From Nitrosomonas sp. (GTDB lineage Bacteria; Pseudomonadota; Gammaproteobacteria; Burkholderiales; Nitrosomonadaceae), in NCBI GenBank assembly GCA_016710135.1, contig JADJLM010000005.1:228677-292676 (forward strand): DNA of 64,000 nucleotides. The letters run 5' to 3'. The position numbers were made by a program, and so were the translations under genes. Positions 55,676 through 64,000 of this stretch are shown in pieces; position 1 is the stretch's first letter; every line of letters starts with the position of its first letter. Below the pieces are notes generated by a model, which was not told where the DNA came from, did not search any database, and was given only the letters and a program-made list of their open reading frames with translations.

Positions 55676-56989
55676 ATGGGATGGCATGATCTAACTATTT
55701 CTCAGTGTGCGCTTGGAACCCTAAAATTACCTGGTTCTAAAAGCATCTCCAATCGAGTCTTATTGCTAGCAGCCCTTGCTCAAGGAGAAACGCTCGTGCA
55801 AAACCTCCTGATCTCGGATGATACGGCACACATGCTCAATGCACTTAAAAAGCTAGGCATTAGCATCACACAAGTCGATGCTGTTGATTATCAAGTTCAA
55901 GGAAGTGGTGGAAAATTTCCTAATCAAGAAGCGCAATTGTTTCTAGGAAATGCGGGGACGGCTTTTCGCCCCCTTCTGGCAGCACTCGCGATCATGGGAG
56001 GGCATTACTATCTCTCAGGTGTGCCACGCATGCATGAACGTCCGATCAGGGACCTCGTCGATGCTTTAAAGCAACTTCATGCAGAGATTCAGTACCTCGG
56101 TAATCCAGGTTATCCCCCGCTGGAAATTAAACCAGCAGAAATACGTAATGCACCAGTTACGATAAAAGGAAATGTATCGAGTCAATTTCTAAGTGGCCTA
56201 TTAATGGCGCTCCCACTTATAAAAGAAACGACCAGTATTATTGTAGAGGGCGATCTCATTTCAAAATCATACGTAGATCTCACCTTAGCGCAAATGGAAA
56301 AATTTGGAGTTCGCGCCATTAACGAGAACTGGCAACGTTTTATTTTACCTGATCAACAGACTTACCAAAGTCCAGGAAAAATTTATGTAGAAGGCGACGC
56401 ATCATCTGCTTCCTACTTTCTCGCCGCAGGTGCAATTGGGGGAGGACCGGTACGAATAATCGGTGTCAACAAAGATAGCGCACAAGGTGAAATAAAATTT
56501 GCTGAAGCCCTCGAGAAAATGGGTGCAAAAATTACTTATGGTGAGAATTGGGTGGAATCTTCAGCAACTTCACCCAAACCTACCACACGATACTTAAGCG
56601 CCATTGATTTGGATTGCAATCATATCCCCGATACCGCGATGACTTTAGCAGTAATGGCGCTCTTTGCAGAGGGAACGACAAAATTACGTAATATTGCAAG
56701 CTGGCGGGTTAAAGAAACGGATCGCATTGCTGCAATGGCAACTGAATTGCGTAAACTGGGTGCATATATTGAAGATGGGGAAGATTACTTAGCGATTACC
56801 CCACCTGAGTCCATTATTCCCGATGTGTTAATTGATACCTATGATGATCACCGCATTGCTATGTGTTTTTCGCTCGTTTCTTTCGCTGTACCGATTCGAA
56901 TTAATAATCCCGAGTGCGTGGCCAAGACATTTCCTGATTATTTCCAAAAATTTAAAGCCATTACTCACCCATCTGTTGGATCAAGCTAA
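55676..56989 (+). CDS. aroA: 3-phosphoshikimate 1-carboxyvinyltransferase (EPSP synthase) AroA
   Basis: Joins PEP to shikimate 3-phosphate in the aromatic pathway. The 437-residue protein has LPGSKSISNRVLLLAALAQG, LFLGNAGTAFRPLLAALA, the MHERPIRDLVDALKQL motif, SSQFLSGLLMALPL, and the C-terminal WRVKETDRIAAMATELRKLG and YDDHRIAMCF. It is the first gene of the aroA-cmk-rpsA-ihfB cluster. Confidence 0.97.
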   Translation: MGWHDLTISQCALGTLKLPGSKSISNRVLLLAALAQGETLVQNLLISDDTAHMLNALKKLGISITQVDAVDYQVQGSGGKFPNQEAQLFLGNAGTAFRPLLAALAIMGGHYYLSGVPRMHERPIRDLVDALKQLHAEIQYLGNPGYPPLEIKPAEIRNAPVTIKGNVSSQFLSGLLMALPLIKETTSIIVEGDLISKSYVDLTLAQMEKFGVRAINENWQRFILPDQQTYQSPGKIYVEGDASSASYFLAAGAIGGGPVRIIGVNKDSAQGEIKFAEALEKMGAKITYGENWVESSATSPKPTTRYLSAIDLDCNHIPDTAMTLAVMALFAEGTTKLRNIASWRVKETDRIAAMATELRKLGAYIEDGEDYLAITPPESIIPDVLIDTYDDHRIAMCFSLVSFAVPIRINNPECVAKTFPDYFQKFKAITHPSVGSS

Positions 56990-57015
56990 TTTATTTTCAC
57001 GAGATTTCTATAAAA

Positions 57016-57693
57016 ATGGATGAAATACCAGTTATCACCATTGATGGTCCTTCTGCATCAGGAAAAGGAACTGTAGCGCAGCGTGTAGCAAAGCAACTCG
57101 CGTTCCACTATTTGGATAGTGGCTCACTCTATCGTCTGGTTGCATTACAAGCCATGCGATCAAAGATCGACATCACTGACGAGCACGCATTGGCAGATAT
57201 TGCTGAAAATTTAGCAGCTTACTTCAATGATTCCTCCATCATGCTCAATCAAGAAGATGTTACTGATTTGATACGTAGCGAAGAATGCGGTTTGTGCGCA
57301 TCTCGTATTGCGGCCTTTCCGCTCGTCAGAGCTATGCTATTAAATAAGCAGCGCGCATTCCGACAAAAACCAGGATTAGTCACTGATGGTCGAGACATGG
57401 GATCCATTATTTTTCCAGATGCTTCTCTTAAGATTTTTCTTACCGCAAGCGCTGAGGAACGCGCCCAGAGGCGCTATAAGCAGTTGATCGAAAAAGGAAT
57501 AAATGCTAACATCAATATCTTACAGCAAGATATTTACGAACGGGATGCACGTGATAGCAAACGAGAAATTGCTCCCTTGCGGCAATTTGAAGATACGAAG
57601 TTACTCGATACAACTTTTCTGAATATCGATCAAGCCGTAAACGAAGTTGTTAAGTGGTATCAGGCAAAACATAAATCTTCGTTTTCTCTTTAA
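57016..57693 (+). CDS. cmk: Cytidylate kinase Cmk
   Basis: Phosphorylates CMP and dCMP. The 225-residue protein has the P-loop TIDGPSASGKGTVAQRVAKQ, YLDSGSLYRLVALQAM, LVTDGRDMGSIIFPDASLKI and the lid region AQRRYKQLIEKG with RDARDSKREIAPL. Length is normal. It lies between aroA and rpsA as in most proteobacteria. Confidence 0.97.
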   Translation: MDEIPVITIDGPSASGKGTVAQRVAKQLAFHYLDSGSLYRLVALQAMRSKIDITDEHALADIAENLAAYFNDSSIMLNQEDVTDLIRSEECGLCASRIAAFPLVRAMLLNKQRAFRQKPGLVTDGRDMGSIIFPDASLKIFLTASAEERAQRRYKQLIEKGINANINILQQDIYERDARDSKREIAPLRQFEDTKLLDTTFLNIDQAVNEVVKWYQAKHKSSFSL

Positions 57694-57720
57694 GTAAATA
57701 ATCTTTTTTCAACCCAATAG

Positions 57721-57750
57721 CCAACGATCTCCTGCTAATAAGGAGATTGG
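57721..57750 (+). promoter_or_regulatory. Hairpin in the rpsA leader
   Basis: ATCTCCT (57727-57733), loop GCTAATA, AGGAGAT (57741-57747), extended by CCA/TGG across a three-base bulge. It lies 31-60 bases before the rpsA start, which itself has only a weak AGG (57766-57768). Structured leaders with weak Shine-Dalgarno sequences mediate S1 autoregulation in gammaproteobacteria; the same role here is inferred. Confidence 0.4.
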
Positions 57751-57780
57751 ATTGATTAACAAATTAGGTAATTTTTTATA

Positions 57781-59496
57781 ATGACAACTGCTTCTAACCT
57801 GAAAGACTCCTCAGAAAATTTTGCTCAACTCTTCGAAGAAAGTCTCGCACGTAAAGAAATGCGCGTGGGAGAAGTAATTACAGCAGAAATCGTTCGCGTC
57901 GACTACAATTTTGTGGTTGTTAACGCGGGTTTAAAGTCTGAGAGCTATATCCCTATTGATGAATTTAAAAATGACCGGGGAGAAATCGAGGTTAAGGCAG
58001 GTGACTTTGTTAGCGTAGCCATCGATGCGCTTGAAGATGGTTATGGAGAAACAAGGCTGTCACGTGATAAAGCAAGAAGATTAAATGCGTGGCATGATCT
58101 TGAAGAAGCCATGGAGAAAGGAACTATTGTCAGCGGAATGGTAAACGGAAAAGTTAAAGGCGGCCTTACTGCAATGGTTAATGGGATTCGTGCTTTCCTC
58201 CCTGGCTCGTTGGTTGATATTCGCCCTGTTAAAGATACGACTCCTTATGAAAATAAAGAAATGGAGTTCAAGGTAATTAAGCTGGACAAAAAACGTAATA
58301 ACGTTGTTATTTCTCGGCGTGCAGTACTAGAGGAAACACAAGGCGCTGATCGCGAATCATTGCTTGCGAACCTTCAAGAAGGTGCGACTGTCCATGGAAT
58401 TATCAAAAACATCACTGATTATGGCGCCTTTGTTGATTTAGGCGGAATTGATGGGCTGCTGCATATCACTGACTTAGCATGGCGTCGCGTTAAACATCCT
58501 TCAGAAGTTATCAATGTGGGTGATGAAGTTACTGCAAAAGTTCTAAAATTTGATCAAGAAAAAAATCGTGTGTCGCTTGGATTAAAACAGCTAACAGAAG
58601 ATCCATGGGTTGGACTCTCTAAACGTTATCCACAAGGAACTCGCTTGTTTGGTAAAGTAACCAATTTGACTGACTATGGTGCTTTTGTTGAGATAGAACA
58701 AGGAATTGAAGGGTTGGTACATGTCTCTGAAATGGATTGGACGAATAAGAATGTTTATCCTTCAAAAATTGTTCAACTAGGTGATGAAGTTGAAGTAATG
58801 ATTATCGAGATCGATGAAGAGCGCCGCAGAATATCTCTTGGAATGAAACAATGCAAACCGAATCCTTGGGAAGAATTTGCTTCTAGCCATGAAAAAGGTG
58901 AAAAAGTTTCGGGTCAAATCAAATCGATTACTGATTTTGGTATTTTTATTGGTCTACCTGGCAATATCGATGGCTTGGTTCACTTGTCTGATCTTTCTTG
59001 GAATCAATCTGGTGAAGAAGCGATCGCTGGTTACAAACGGGGAGATGAGGTCGAAGCCGTCGTGCTATCGATCGATGTCGAGAAAGAACGAATCTCCCTT
59101 GGTATCAAGCAATTAGAAGGTGACCCTTTCACTATTTATGTTGCAGAGCATGATAAAAATAGCATCGTGAAAGGTAAAGTAAAAACAATTGATCCCAAAG
59201 GAGCGGTTATCGGCCTATCTGAAGATGTCGACGGTTATTTGCGTGCTTCAGAAATCACGCGTGATAAAGTTGAAGATATTCGTACTTTACTTAAAGAAGG
59301 CGATGAGGTTGAGGCAATGATTATTAATGTCGATCGCAAAAATCGTAATATCAATCTCACAATCAAAGCAAAAGAACAGCAAGAAGAAAGTAGTGCCCTC
59401 CAAATGGTTAGCGCAAAAACACCTGCAAGTACAGGTACAACCAATCTTGGTGCCTTGTTAAAGGCAAAGATGGATAATAAAAACACAGAAGAATAA
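57781..59496 (+). CDS. rpsA: 30S ribosomal protein S1
   Basis: S1 binds mRNA and brings it to the ribosome. The 571-residue protein has six S1 repeats, recognisable by VNGIRAFLPGSLVDIRPVKD, GIIKNITDYGAFVDLGGIDG, GKVTNLTDYGAFVEIEQGIE, GQIKSITDFGIFIGLPGNID and GKVKTIDPKGAVIGLSEDVD. Length is close to E. coli S1 (557). It is followed by ihfB, as in most proteobacteria. Confidence 0.98.
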   Translation: MTTASNLKDSSENFAQLFEESLARKEMRVGEVITAEIVRVDYNFVVVNAGLKSESYIPIDEFKNDRGEIEVKAGDFVSVAIDALEDGYGETRLSRDKARRLNAWHDLEEAMEKGTIVSGMVNGKVKGGLTAMVNGIRAFLPGSLVDIRPVKDTTPYENKEMEFKVIKLDKKRNNVVISRRAVLEETQGADRESLLANLQEGATVHGIIKNITDYGAFVDLGGIDGLLHITDLAWRRVKHPSEVINVGDEVTAKVLKFDQEKNRVSLGLKQLTEDPWVGLSKRYPQGTRLFGKVTNLTDYGAFVEIEQGIEGLVHVSEMDWTNKNVYPSKIVQLGDEVEVMIIEIDEERRRISLGMKQCKPNPWEEFASSHEKGEKVSGQIKSITDFGIFIGLPGNIDGLVHLSDLSWNQSGEEAIAGYKRGDEVEAVVLSIDVEKERISLGIKQLEGDPFTIYVAEHDKNSIVKGKVKTIDPKGAVIGLSEDVDGYLRASEITRDKVEDIRTLLKEGDEVEAMIINVDRKNRNINLTIKAKEQQEESSALQMVSAKTPASTGTTNLGALLKAKMDNKNTEE

Positions 59497-59512
59497 CTAG
59501 GCAGAGGCATCA

Positions 59513-59806
59513 ATGACAAAATCTGAGTTGATTTCGAGGCTTTCGGCCCGGTATCCTCAATTATTGACCAAGGATACCGAGTTAGCAGTGAAAATGATAC
59601 TAGACGCCATGGCAGATAGCTTATCAAAAGGCGAACGTATTGAAATTCGAGGATTTGGAAGCTTTGATTTAAATTACCGGCCTGCGCGTGGTAGGCCGTA
59701 ATCCCAAATCTGGAGAGAAAGTGCTAGTTCCTGAAAAATATGTTCCACATTTCAAGGCGGGGAAAAAATGCGAGAGCATGTTGATTTCCAGAAAGAAAAG
59801 CCTTAA
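59513..59806 (+). CDS. ihfB: Integration host factor subunit beta, two frameshifts
   Basis: IHF-beta bends DNA with IHF-alpha. The first frame reads MTKSELISRLSARYPQLLTK and GERIEIRGFGSFDLNYRPAR, then hits an early stop at 59699-59701. Dropping one G near 59687-59692 restores GRNPKSGEKVLVPEKYVPHF, the standard IHF end. A second shift at the A6 run 59763-59768 (one A missing) restores KAGKKMREHVDFQKEKP with a stop at 59804-59806. The repaired protein is about 98 residues, normal for IHF-beta. Two opposite-sense indels in one small conserved gene strongly suggest sequence error. Confidence 0.88.
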
Positions 59807-59862
59807 TTTGAAAACTACATAGAGCGCGTTCCTATCTACTCAATCCTAAAGGAAAGACGATT

Positions 59863-60072
59863 ATGTATATCTTCATTTGGTTAGCAAGTTTTGTGTTTTT
59901 CTTATTGTTGTTAACATTTTCTGCTAAAAATACTGATCTCGTAACAGTTAACTATTACTTCGATTTTCATTGGCAAGTTCCACTCGTTGTATTATTTCTG
60001 ATCTTTTTTGCGGTGGGCTCATGTTTTGGGTATATATCCTGCTTTGTTAAGCATTTGCGTAAAAAGACTTAG
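59863..60072 (+). CDS. lapA: LapA/DUF1049 small inner-membrane protein
   Basis: A 69-residue protein with two membrane segments (IWLASFVFFLLLLTFSAKNT and PLVVLFLIFFAVGSCFGYIS) and the family pattern of LapA (NTDLVTVNYYFDFHWQVPLV). In E. coli LapA pairs with LapB in controlling lipopolysaccharide synthesis; lapB is not next to it here. It lies between ihfB and pyrF. Confidence 0.82.
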   Translation: MYIFIWLASFVFFLLLLTFSAKNTDLVTVNYYFDFHWQVPLVVLFLIFFAVGSCFGYISCFVKHLRKKT

Positions 60073-60092
60073 CGAACTGCTCGCACCCATGC

Positions 60093-60803
60093 ATGAGTGA
60101 ATCTCGCATTATTGTTGCGCTTGATTATTCAGATAAAAAACAGGCACTTAATTTAGTCAATCAATTAGATAAAACCTGCTGCCGTGTCAAAGTAGGAAAA
60201 GAATTATTTACTGCGGCAGGACCTCAATTGGTCGAGCAATTGATGGAGCTCGGCTTCGAGGTGTTTTTAGATCTAAAATTCCACGATATTCCCAATACTG
60301 TTGCGCAGGCATGCAAGGTAGCTGCAAACCTAGGTGTTTGGATGATCAATGTTCACGCATCGGGAGGAAAAAAAATGCTGCTTGCGGCACGCGATGCATT
60401 ACCGCCTGGTAAAACTAAATTAATTGCAGTCACCGTGCTCACCAGCTTAGATCAGCTCGCATTGAATGAAATTGGCTGGCATAGGACACCGATGGATATC
60501 GTCACTCAGCTCGCTTCATTAACAAGCGATTGTGGTTTGGATGGTATTGTTTGTTCGGCTGCTGAAGCAGCTATCATCCGAAAAAATATCCCTCAAAAAA
60601 ACTTTTGGCTCGTAACACCCGGTATCCGCTCTGCTGATAGCGTCCAGCACGACCAGGCTCGTGTTACAACTCCCAGGGATGCCATTCTAAGCGGCGCGGA
60701 CTATTTAGTAATTGGGCGGCCTATCACACAATCAGCTGATCCCATGGCAACCCTGCAACGGTTAAATCACGAAATTCTATCAGCTTATTCGGAAATCAAT
60801 TAG
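60093..60803 (+). CDS. pyrF: Orotidine 5'-phosphate decarboxylase PyrF
   Basis: Last step of UMP synthesis. The 236-residue protein has IIVALDYSDKKQALNLVNQL, CRVKVGKELFTAAGP, the catalytic FLDLKFHDIPNTVAQACKVA, VTPGIRSADSVQHDQARVTT and YLVIGRPITQS. Length is normal. It ends the aroA-to-pyrF run. Confidence 0.97.
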   Translation: MSESRIIVALDYSDKKQALNLVNQLDKTCCRVKVGKELFTAAGPQLVEQLMELGFEVFLDLKFHDIPNTVAQACKVAANLGVWMINVHASGGKKMLLAARDALPPGKTKLIAVTVLTSLDQLALNEIGWHRTPMDIVTQLASLTSDCGLDGIVCSAAEAAIIRKNIPQKNFWLVTPGIRSADSVQHDQARVTTPRDAILSGADYLVIGRPITQSADPMATLQRLNHEILSAYSEIN

Positions 60804-60834
60804 TAACTAACCAGTCGGTAGGCGTCCAATCATG

Positions 60835-61863
60835 CTACCGATTCTTTTTTATGATTTGCTTCTGGATGGTGAACACTTCCGCCGATGCCGGATCAACCGT
60901 AACGCGAACCCAATGGACATTACTTGCACCAAAGGTCTCGACACGGGCAACATGGTTGATCGTTTGCTTTTCGTTATTTTGTAACGGTTTATCTACGCGG
61001 AAACGATGAGAATCGCCATGAGCAAGTAAAATCGGTTTTGCGTATTGTGCTGACTCCTGTTCAAATAAATCGATCAATTCATCGAAACCCAGTCTTGCAG
61101 GGGTTCCTTTCGCATATTCAAAGTTAGGGTTTGCGTGAAATAAAATAAATACACCCCGTGCATCAGTATTTCTTGCTTCCTCAAAGGTTTGTTTTATCCA
61201 AACCATCGCAGCCTCCGTGCGGCGCCTTGCTTCAATATCATCGACCTCAGTGCGATTAGAAAACTGTGCCCAGCCATTATTACTACCTACGATATGTACT
61301 GTTGCAAAAACTACGTGATTTTTCCTCCAACGAAGATTTTCCACATATTCGGAAAAGTGTGGATCACTTGCTTGTGTTCGTACCATCACTGTTTTCTGCC
61401 CTAAGCTGCCTCCTGGATTGGCATAGAATAGTTCTCTTAGCCGTGCCAAACGCTCCAGTGGGTTGTATAGCCCTGCGAGAAAACGATGACAATCAGTCCA
61501 TTCATTATCTCCAGGCGTTAGGATAAATGGAATATTAAATTGCTGAAATCGTTGCAAGCGATCAATAAGAACTGCGTCTGTACAAACTGTTAAACCGGAT
61601 TTGATATCCCCTGCGTGTAGCACCCACTCCAGTCGAGGGTCAGCATTAATTTTACGAATTAAGCGATCAAATTTATCAAAATCATCCCTGCTGTATGGCA
61701 CATCACCAATGAGTGCAAATTCAAATTTGTCGAATGAGCTATTGCCTAATTCTGGCGATTGAGCAACCGTGAGCGCAGAAAAATTTAGCAAAGCATAGAC
61801 AGCTAGCAGGCAGGTCACCCAGGATCGACTCTTAAAGCTTAGTTCAAAACACATCACATTCAC
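60835..61863 (-). CDS. Exported metallophosphoesterase-like protein
   Basis: A 342-residue precursor with a signal peptide (SWVTCLLAVYALLNFSALTV). Calcineurin-type metal motifs are FALIGDVPYSRDD, VLHAGDIKSG, LTPGDNEWTDCHR, FILFHANPNFE and LLAHGDSHRFRVD. It is likely a periplasmic phosphatase or phosphodiesterase; the substrate is unknown. It is convergent with pyrF and alone in its unit. Confidence 0.82.
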   Translation of the reverse strand: MNVMCFELSFKSRSWVTCLLAVYALLNFSALTVAQSPELGNSSFDKFEFALIGDVPYSRDDFDKFDRLIRKINADPRLEWVLHAGDIKSGLTVCTDAVLIDRLQRFQQFNIPFILTPGDNEWTDCHRFLAGLYNPLERLARLRELFYANPGGSLGQKTVMVRTQASDPHFSEYVENLRWRKNHVVFATVHIVGSNNGWAQFSNRTEVDDIEARRRTEAAMVWIKQTFEEARNTDARGVFILFHANPNFEYAKGTPARLGFDELIDLFEQESAQYAKPILLAHGDSHRFRVDKPLQNNEKQTINHVARVETFGASNVHWVRVTVDPASAEVFTIQKQIIKKNR

Positions 61864-61908
61864 TGATCTTTGATGGATTCGGTTTAGCTACTTATTTACA
61901 TCCCAAAA

Positions 61909-62751
61909 CTATATGCCTGTTTCACAAGCAGCTAGATCACCGTTTTTTAAACCTTTATTAAACCAGCCCATTCTTTCCTTAGAAGAACCATGCGTAAAGG
62001 CTTCGCGCCGAGGTGGCAACCCAGCTTTACGCATAAGCTGGTCATCGCCAACCGCAGAAGCCGCTTGTAGTGCTTCTTCGATATCTCCTTGCTCAAGAAA
62101 CCGGGCTCTTTTTTGCGTATGATTAACCCAAACCCCTGCTAAACAATCCGCTTGTAATTCCATCTTAACCTGGATCGCATTTGCGCCTACCTGATTGGTT
62201 TGGCTCTGAAGGTTACGTACTTTATTTGAAACCCCGGTTAACGTTTGAATATGGTGCCCCACTTCATGCGCCAATACGTACGCTACAGCCAGATCGCCAC
62301 TTGCACCCATACGCTGTAGCTCACTTAAGAATGATAAATCCAGATAGATCTTCTGATCGCCCGGACAATAAAAAGGTCCCGAAGCTGCCTGACCCGTTCC
62401 ACACGCTGTCGGTGTCATCCCCGAATAGACAACGAGCTTAGGTGCTTGGTAATCATAGCCTGCTTTCTGGAATATCTGATTCCACGTATCTTCAGTATCT
62501 GCAAGTACAACACTAATCAATTCGAAAACCTGCTGTTCCTCAGCACTAGGTTCATAATTTGAGTCCGATGTTTCAACTATACTTGTTTGCTGCTGAAGTC
62601 CCTGCAATACCATTAATGGATCTTGCCCAAAGATAAATACCGCAATAAGGGCGATGATAATACTACCGCCACCAATTGCACCGCCTCGTCTCGCGTATTG
62701 CCCACGCCTATCTTCGATATTGCTACTTTGTCGCCTTCCTTTCCACAGCAT
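61909..62751 (-). CDS. Neutral zinc metallopeptidase-like membrane protein (YpfJ)
   Basis: A 280-residue protein of the YpfJ/zinc metallopeptidase family. The start at 62751 (MLWKGRRQSSNIEDRRGQYA) has GAGGAG six bases upstream and matches the usual family beginning; the frame is open to 62823. One membrane segment (GSIIIALIAVFIFGQDPLMV) is followed by the zinc site HEVGHH, PFYCPGDQKIYLDLSFLSEL, and EALQAASAVGDDQLM. Activity on peptides is assumed from the HExxH motif. Confidence 0.92.
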   Translation of the reverse strand: MLWKGRRQSSNIEDRRGQYARRGGAIGGGSIIIALIAVFIFGQDPLMVLQGLQQQTSIVETSDSNYEPSAEEQQVFELISVVLADTEDTWNQIFQKAGYDYQAPKLVVYSGMTPTACGTGQAASGPFYCPGDQKIYLDLSFLSELQRMGASGDLAVAYVLAHEVGHHIQTLTGVSNKVRNLQSQTNQVGANAIQVKMELQADCLAGVWVNHTQKRARFLEQGDIEEALQAASAVGDDQLMRKAGLPPRREAFTHGSSKERMGWFNKGLKNGDLAACETGI

Positions 62752-62851
62752 ATCTAACTCCTCAATCTTTAATTGTTTCTTCAGGATAGATGATATCAGA
62801 TCGATAAATGTAAGCGCTTTCATACATTACATTTTGAAATCACTCAATCTT

Positions 62852-63550
62852 TCAACGCTTGTATCCATTTTTATACAATTGGTCAGCTACGCCGTTTAAC
62901 GCAGCGATACGTTGTGGAAGTCTTTCTTGCATCGCTGGTGCTGTTTGAACTGCGGGGCTAGATAAATTTTGCTCAATTTCCGCGGCATTGAAAGTCGACC
63001 AGCTATGCACCATCTCTTCCGTTACTTCTACATGGCATTGCATCGCCAGATGAATACCAACCGCAAAAGCTTGATGAGCACAATAAGGGCTAGAAAATAA
63101 CAACGCTGCCTTTTCAGGTAAGGAAAAAGTTTCCCCGTGCCAATGAAACGCTTCAAACTCAGTCATTGCTCCCAACCAAGCTTTTGCAACCGGATGATCT
63201 ATCACATTGACCTTTCCCCAACCCAATTCTTTGATCGAGCCTTGTGTTACCACGCTTCCCATCGCTTTAGTCATTAGCTGCCCGCCCAAGCAATGCCCCA
63301 GGACAGGAATATTCAGCGTGATCGCTTGCTGGATTAAAGCCAGTACTTGCGTAATCCACGGCAAATCGTCATTGACACTCATCGGCCCTCCCATCAAAAC
63401 GAGACCACTAAAATCCTGTAGGGTTGACGGTATAGTTTCATTATCATCCACCTTAACCACTTTCCATGGGATATGATTATTATCAAGAAATGTGGCAAAA
63501 TACCCAGGCCCTTCGATAGGAAAGAATCTAATAATTACAACAGGTTTCAT
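62852..63550 (-). CDS. Class I glutamine amidotransferase-like protein
   Basis: A 232-residue stand-alone GATase domain of the GMP-synthase-like type (YfeJ-like). Start at 63550 (MKPVVIIRFFPIEGPGYFAT), with GAGAGG seven bases upstream. The nucleophile is C87 in VLGHCLGGQLMTKAMG, and the other triad members are in AFHWHGETFSLP. There is no synthase partner next to it. Its substrate is unknown. Confidence 0.88.
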   Translation of the reverse strand: MKPVVIIRFFPIEGPGYFATFLDNNHIPWKVVKVDDNETIPSTLQDFSGLVLMGGPMSVNDDLPWITQVLALIQQAITLNIPVLGHCLGGQLMTKAMGSVVTQGSIKELGWGKVNVIDHPVAKAWLGAMTEFEAFHWHGETFSLPEKAALLFSSPYCAHQAFAVGIHLAMQCHVEVTEEMVHSWSTFNAAEIEQNLSSPAVQTAPAMQERLPQRIAALNGVADQLYKNGYKR

Positions 63551-63702
63551 AATCAAGCCTCTCTAGCTTTTACAAACGTTTCAATCTTTATAGCACGCAC
63601 TTCCATTTATTCTTTTGAAATTCTTTATGCTGAGTGCTTTACCATTGTTAATCACTATGACCAAATTGCTAAGTGTAGCGCCTTTGACATATCGCTCTCA
63701 CC

Positions 63703-64000
63703 ATGAATGATAATCAAAAAACCTTTTCTGCTCTCGTTCGCCAGAACAGCTACGTCATATCGAAACCAATAAGGCATCAGAATTATCCTATGCAAGTGTT
63801 GCAGATATGAACTTGCACACCGCTCGAGATTTTAGCTATCGACAATTTCTGAATCATCTTACGACTCGTGCAAAACGTCTGATTCACGATAATGCATTGA
63901 CTGAAGATATCGAGCAACCTCAAAAATTATTTGTCCGCGCCACTCGAATTTGCGTCATTATTGCTGCCATACTCGGCGCGTTGGCGGTTGGACATGCAGT
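63703..64000 (+). CDS. DUF2868-like membrane protein, 5' end only, frameshifted near the start
   Basis: Starts at the ATG at 63703 (MNDNQKTFSAL), and after a frame change near 63737 continues SPEQLRHIETNKASELSYAS, ARDFSYRQFLNHLTTRAKRL, and a membrane segment (RICVIIAAILGALAVGHA) at the window edge. Adding one T at 63737-63738 makes one frame. The pattern fits the N-terminus of DUF2868 proteins, but this is tentative because only about 99 residues are visible. Confidence 0.5.

Noticed and set aside
1..64000. CRISPR arrays, tRNA or rRNA genes, prophage, toxin-antitoxin or defence islands
   Set aside because: No regularly spaced repeats, cloverleaf-like segments, integrase or defence-type gene sets seen. 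tRNA absence was judged by eye and would need a covariance-model scan to confirm.

Overview
The window looks like chromosome from an ammonia-oxidising betaproteobacterium close to Nitrosomonas. The gene order is betaproteobacterial throughout (flgBCDEFGHIJKL with divergent flgA; slt-cca; proC-yggT-yggU; aroA-cmk-rpsA-ihfB-lapA-pyrF). The small monohaem cytochrome at 11074-11388 closely resembles the cytochrome c-552 of Nitrosomonas that carries electrons from ammonia oxidation. The DNA is AT-rich. This assignment comes from recognising families and was not confirmed by a database search.

Layout: 1-11022 is the flagellar rod, hook and ring operon (flgB to flgL on the minus strand, flgA divergent). 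11074-16060 holds cytochrome c-552, a DUF255 thioredoxin-domain protein, ilvD and lgt. 16100-23531 is an accessory region: a badly broken secreted-protein gene, a 119-bp MITE-like element, a periplasmic thioredoxin / Cys-rich sialidase-like propeller / small exported protein set, an unidentified gene, and two insertion sequences placed nearly end to end. 23910-26132 is a cell-envelope module: a small alanine-zipper lipoprotein and two L,D-transpeptidases. 26441-38840 carries dksA, dapF, a large EF-hand membrane protein, an ABC exporter, cca, slt, gdhA and a second, paralogous Cys-rich propeller lipoprotein. 38994-45655 holds yggU, yggT, proC, DUF2905, mutM and a Gld-type ABC transporter set. 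46088-51883 holds an OmpA-like protein, a TRZ/ATZ deaminase, ubiG, gph, a rhodanese, a DJ-1/PfpI protein and an alpha/beta hydrolase. 51927-55157 encodes an unusual solute-binding protein and a lone OppB-type permease. 55676-60803 is aroA-cmk-rpsA-ihfB-lapA-pyrF. The window ends with a metallophosphoesterase, a YpfJ-type metallopeptidase, a glutamine amidotransferase and the start of a DUF2868-like gene.

Two things most deserve a second look. First, at least nine genes are split by single-base frame changes, mostly at short homopolymers. The set includes the normally essential lgt, and ihfB is hit twice. This looks like uncorrected assembly indels rather than biology, and it should temper any claim about a broken gene here. 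Second, two paralogous exported propellers share a C-x-C-C motif and a later G-C-P motif. One sits in a thioredoxin-containing gene set with operator-like TGCGGCA-N3-TGYCGCA dyads and a Fur-like box upstream. This could be an undescribed periplasmic metal or redox system, but the function is inferred only from context.
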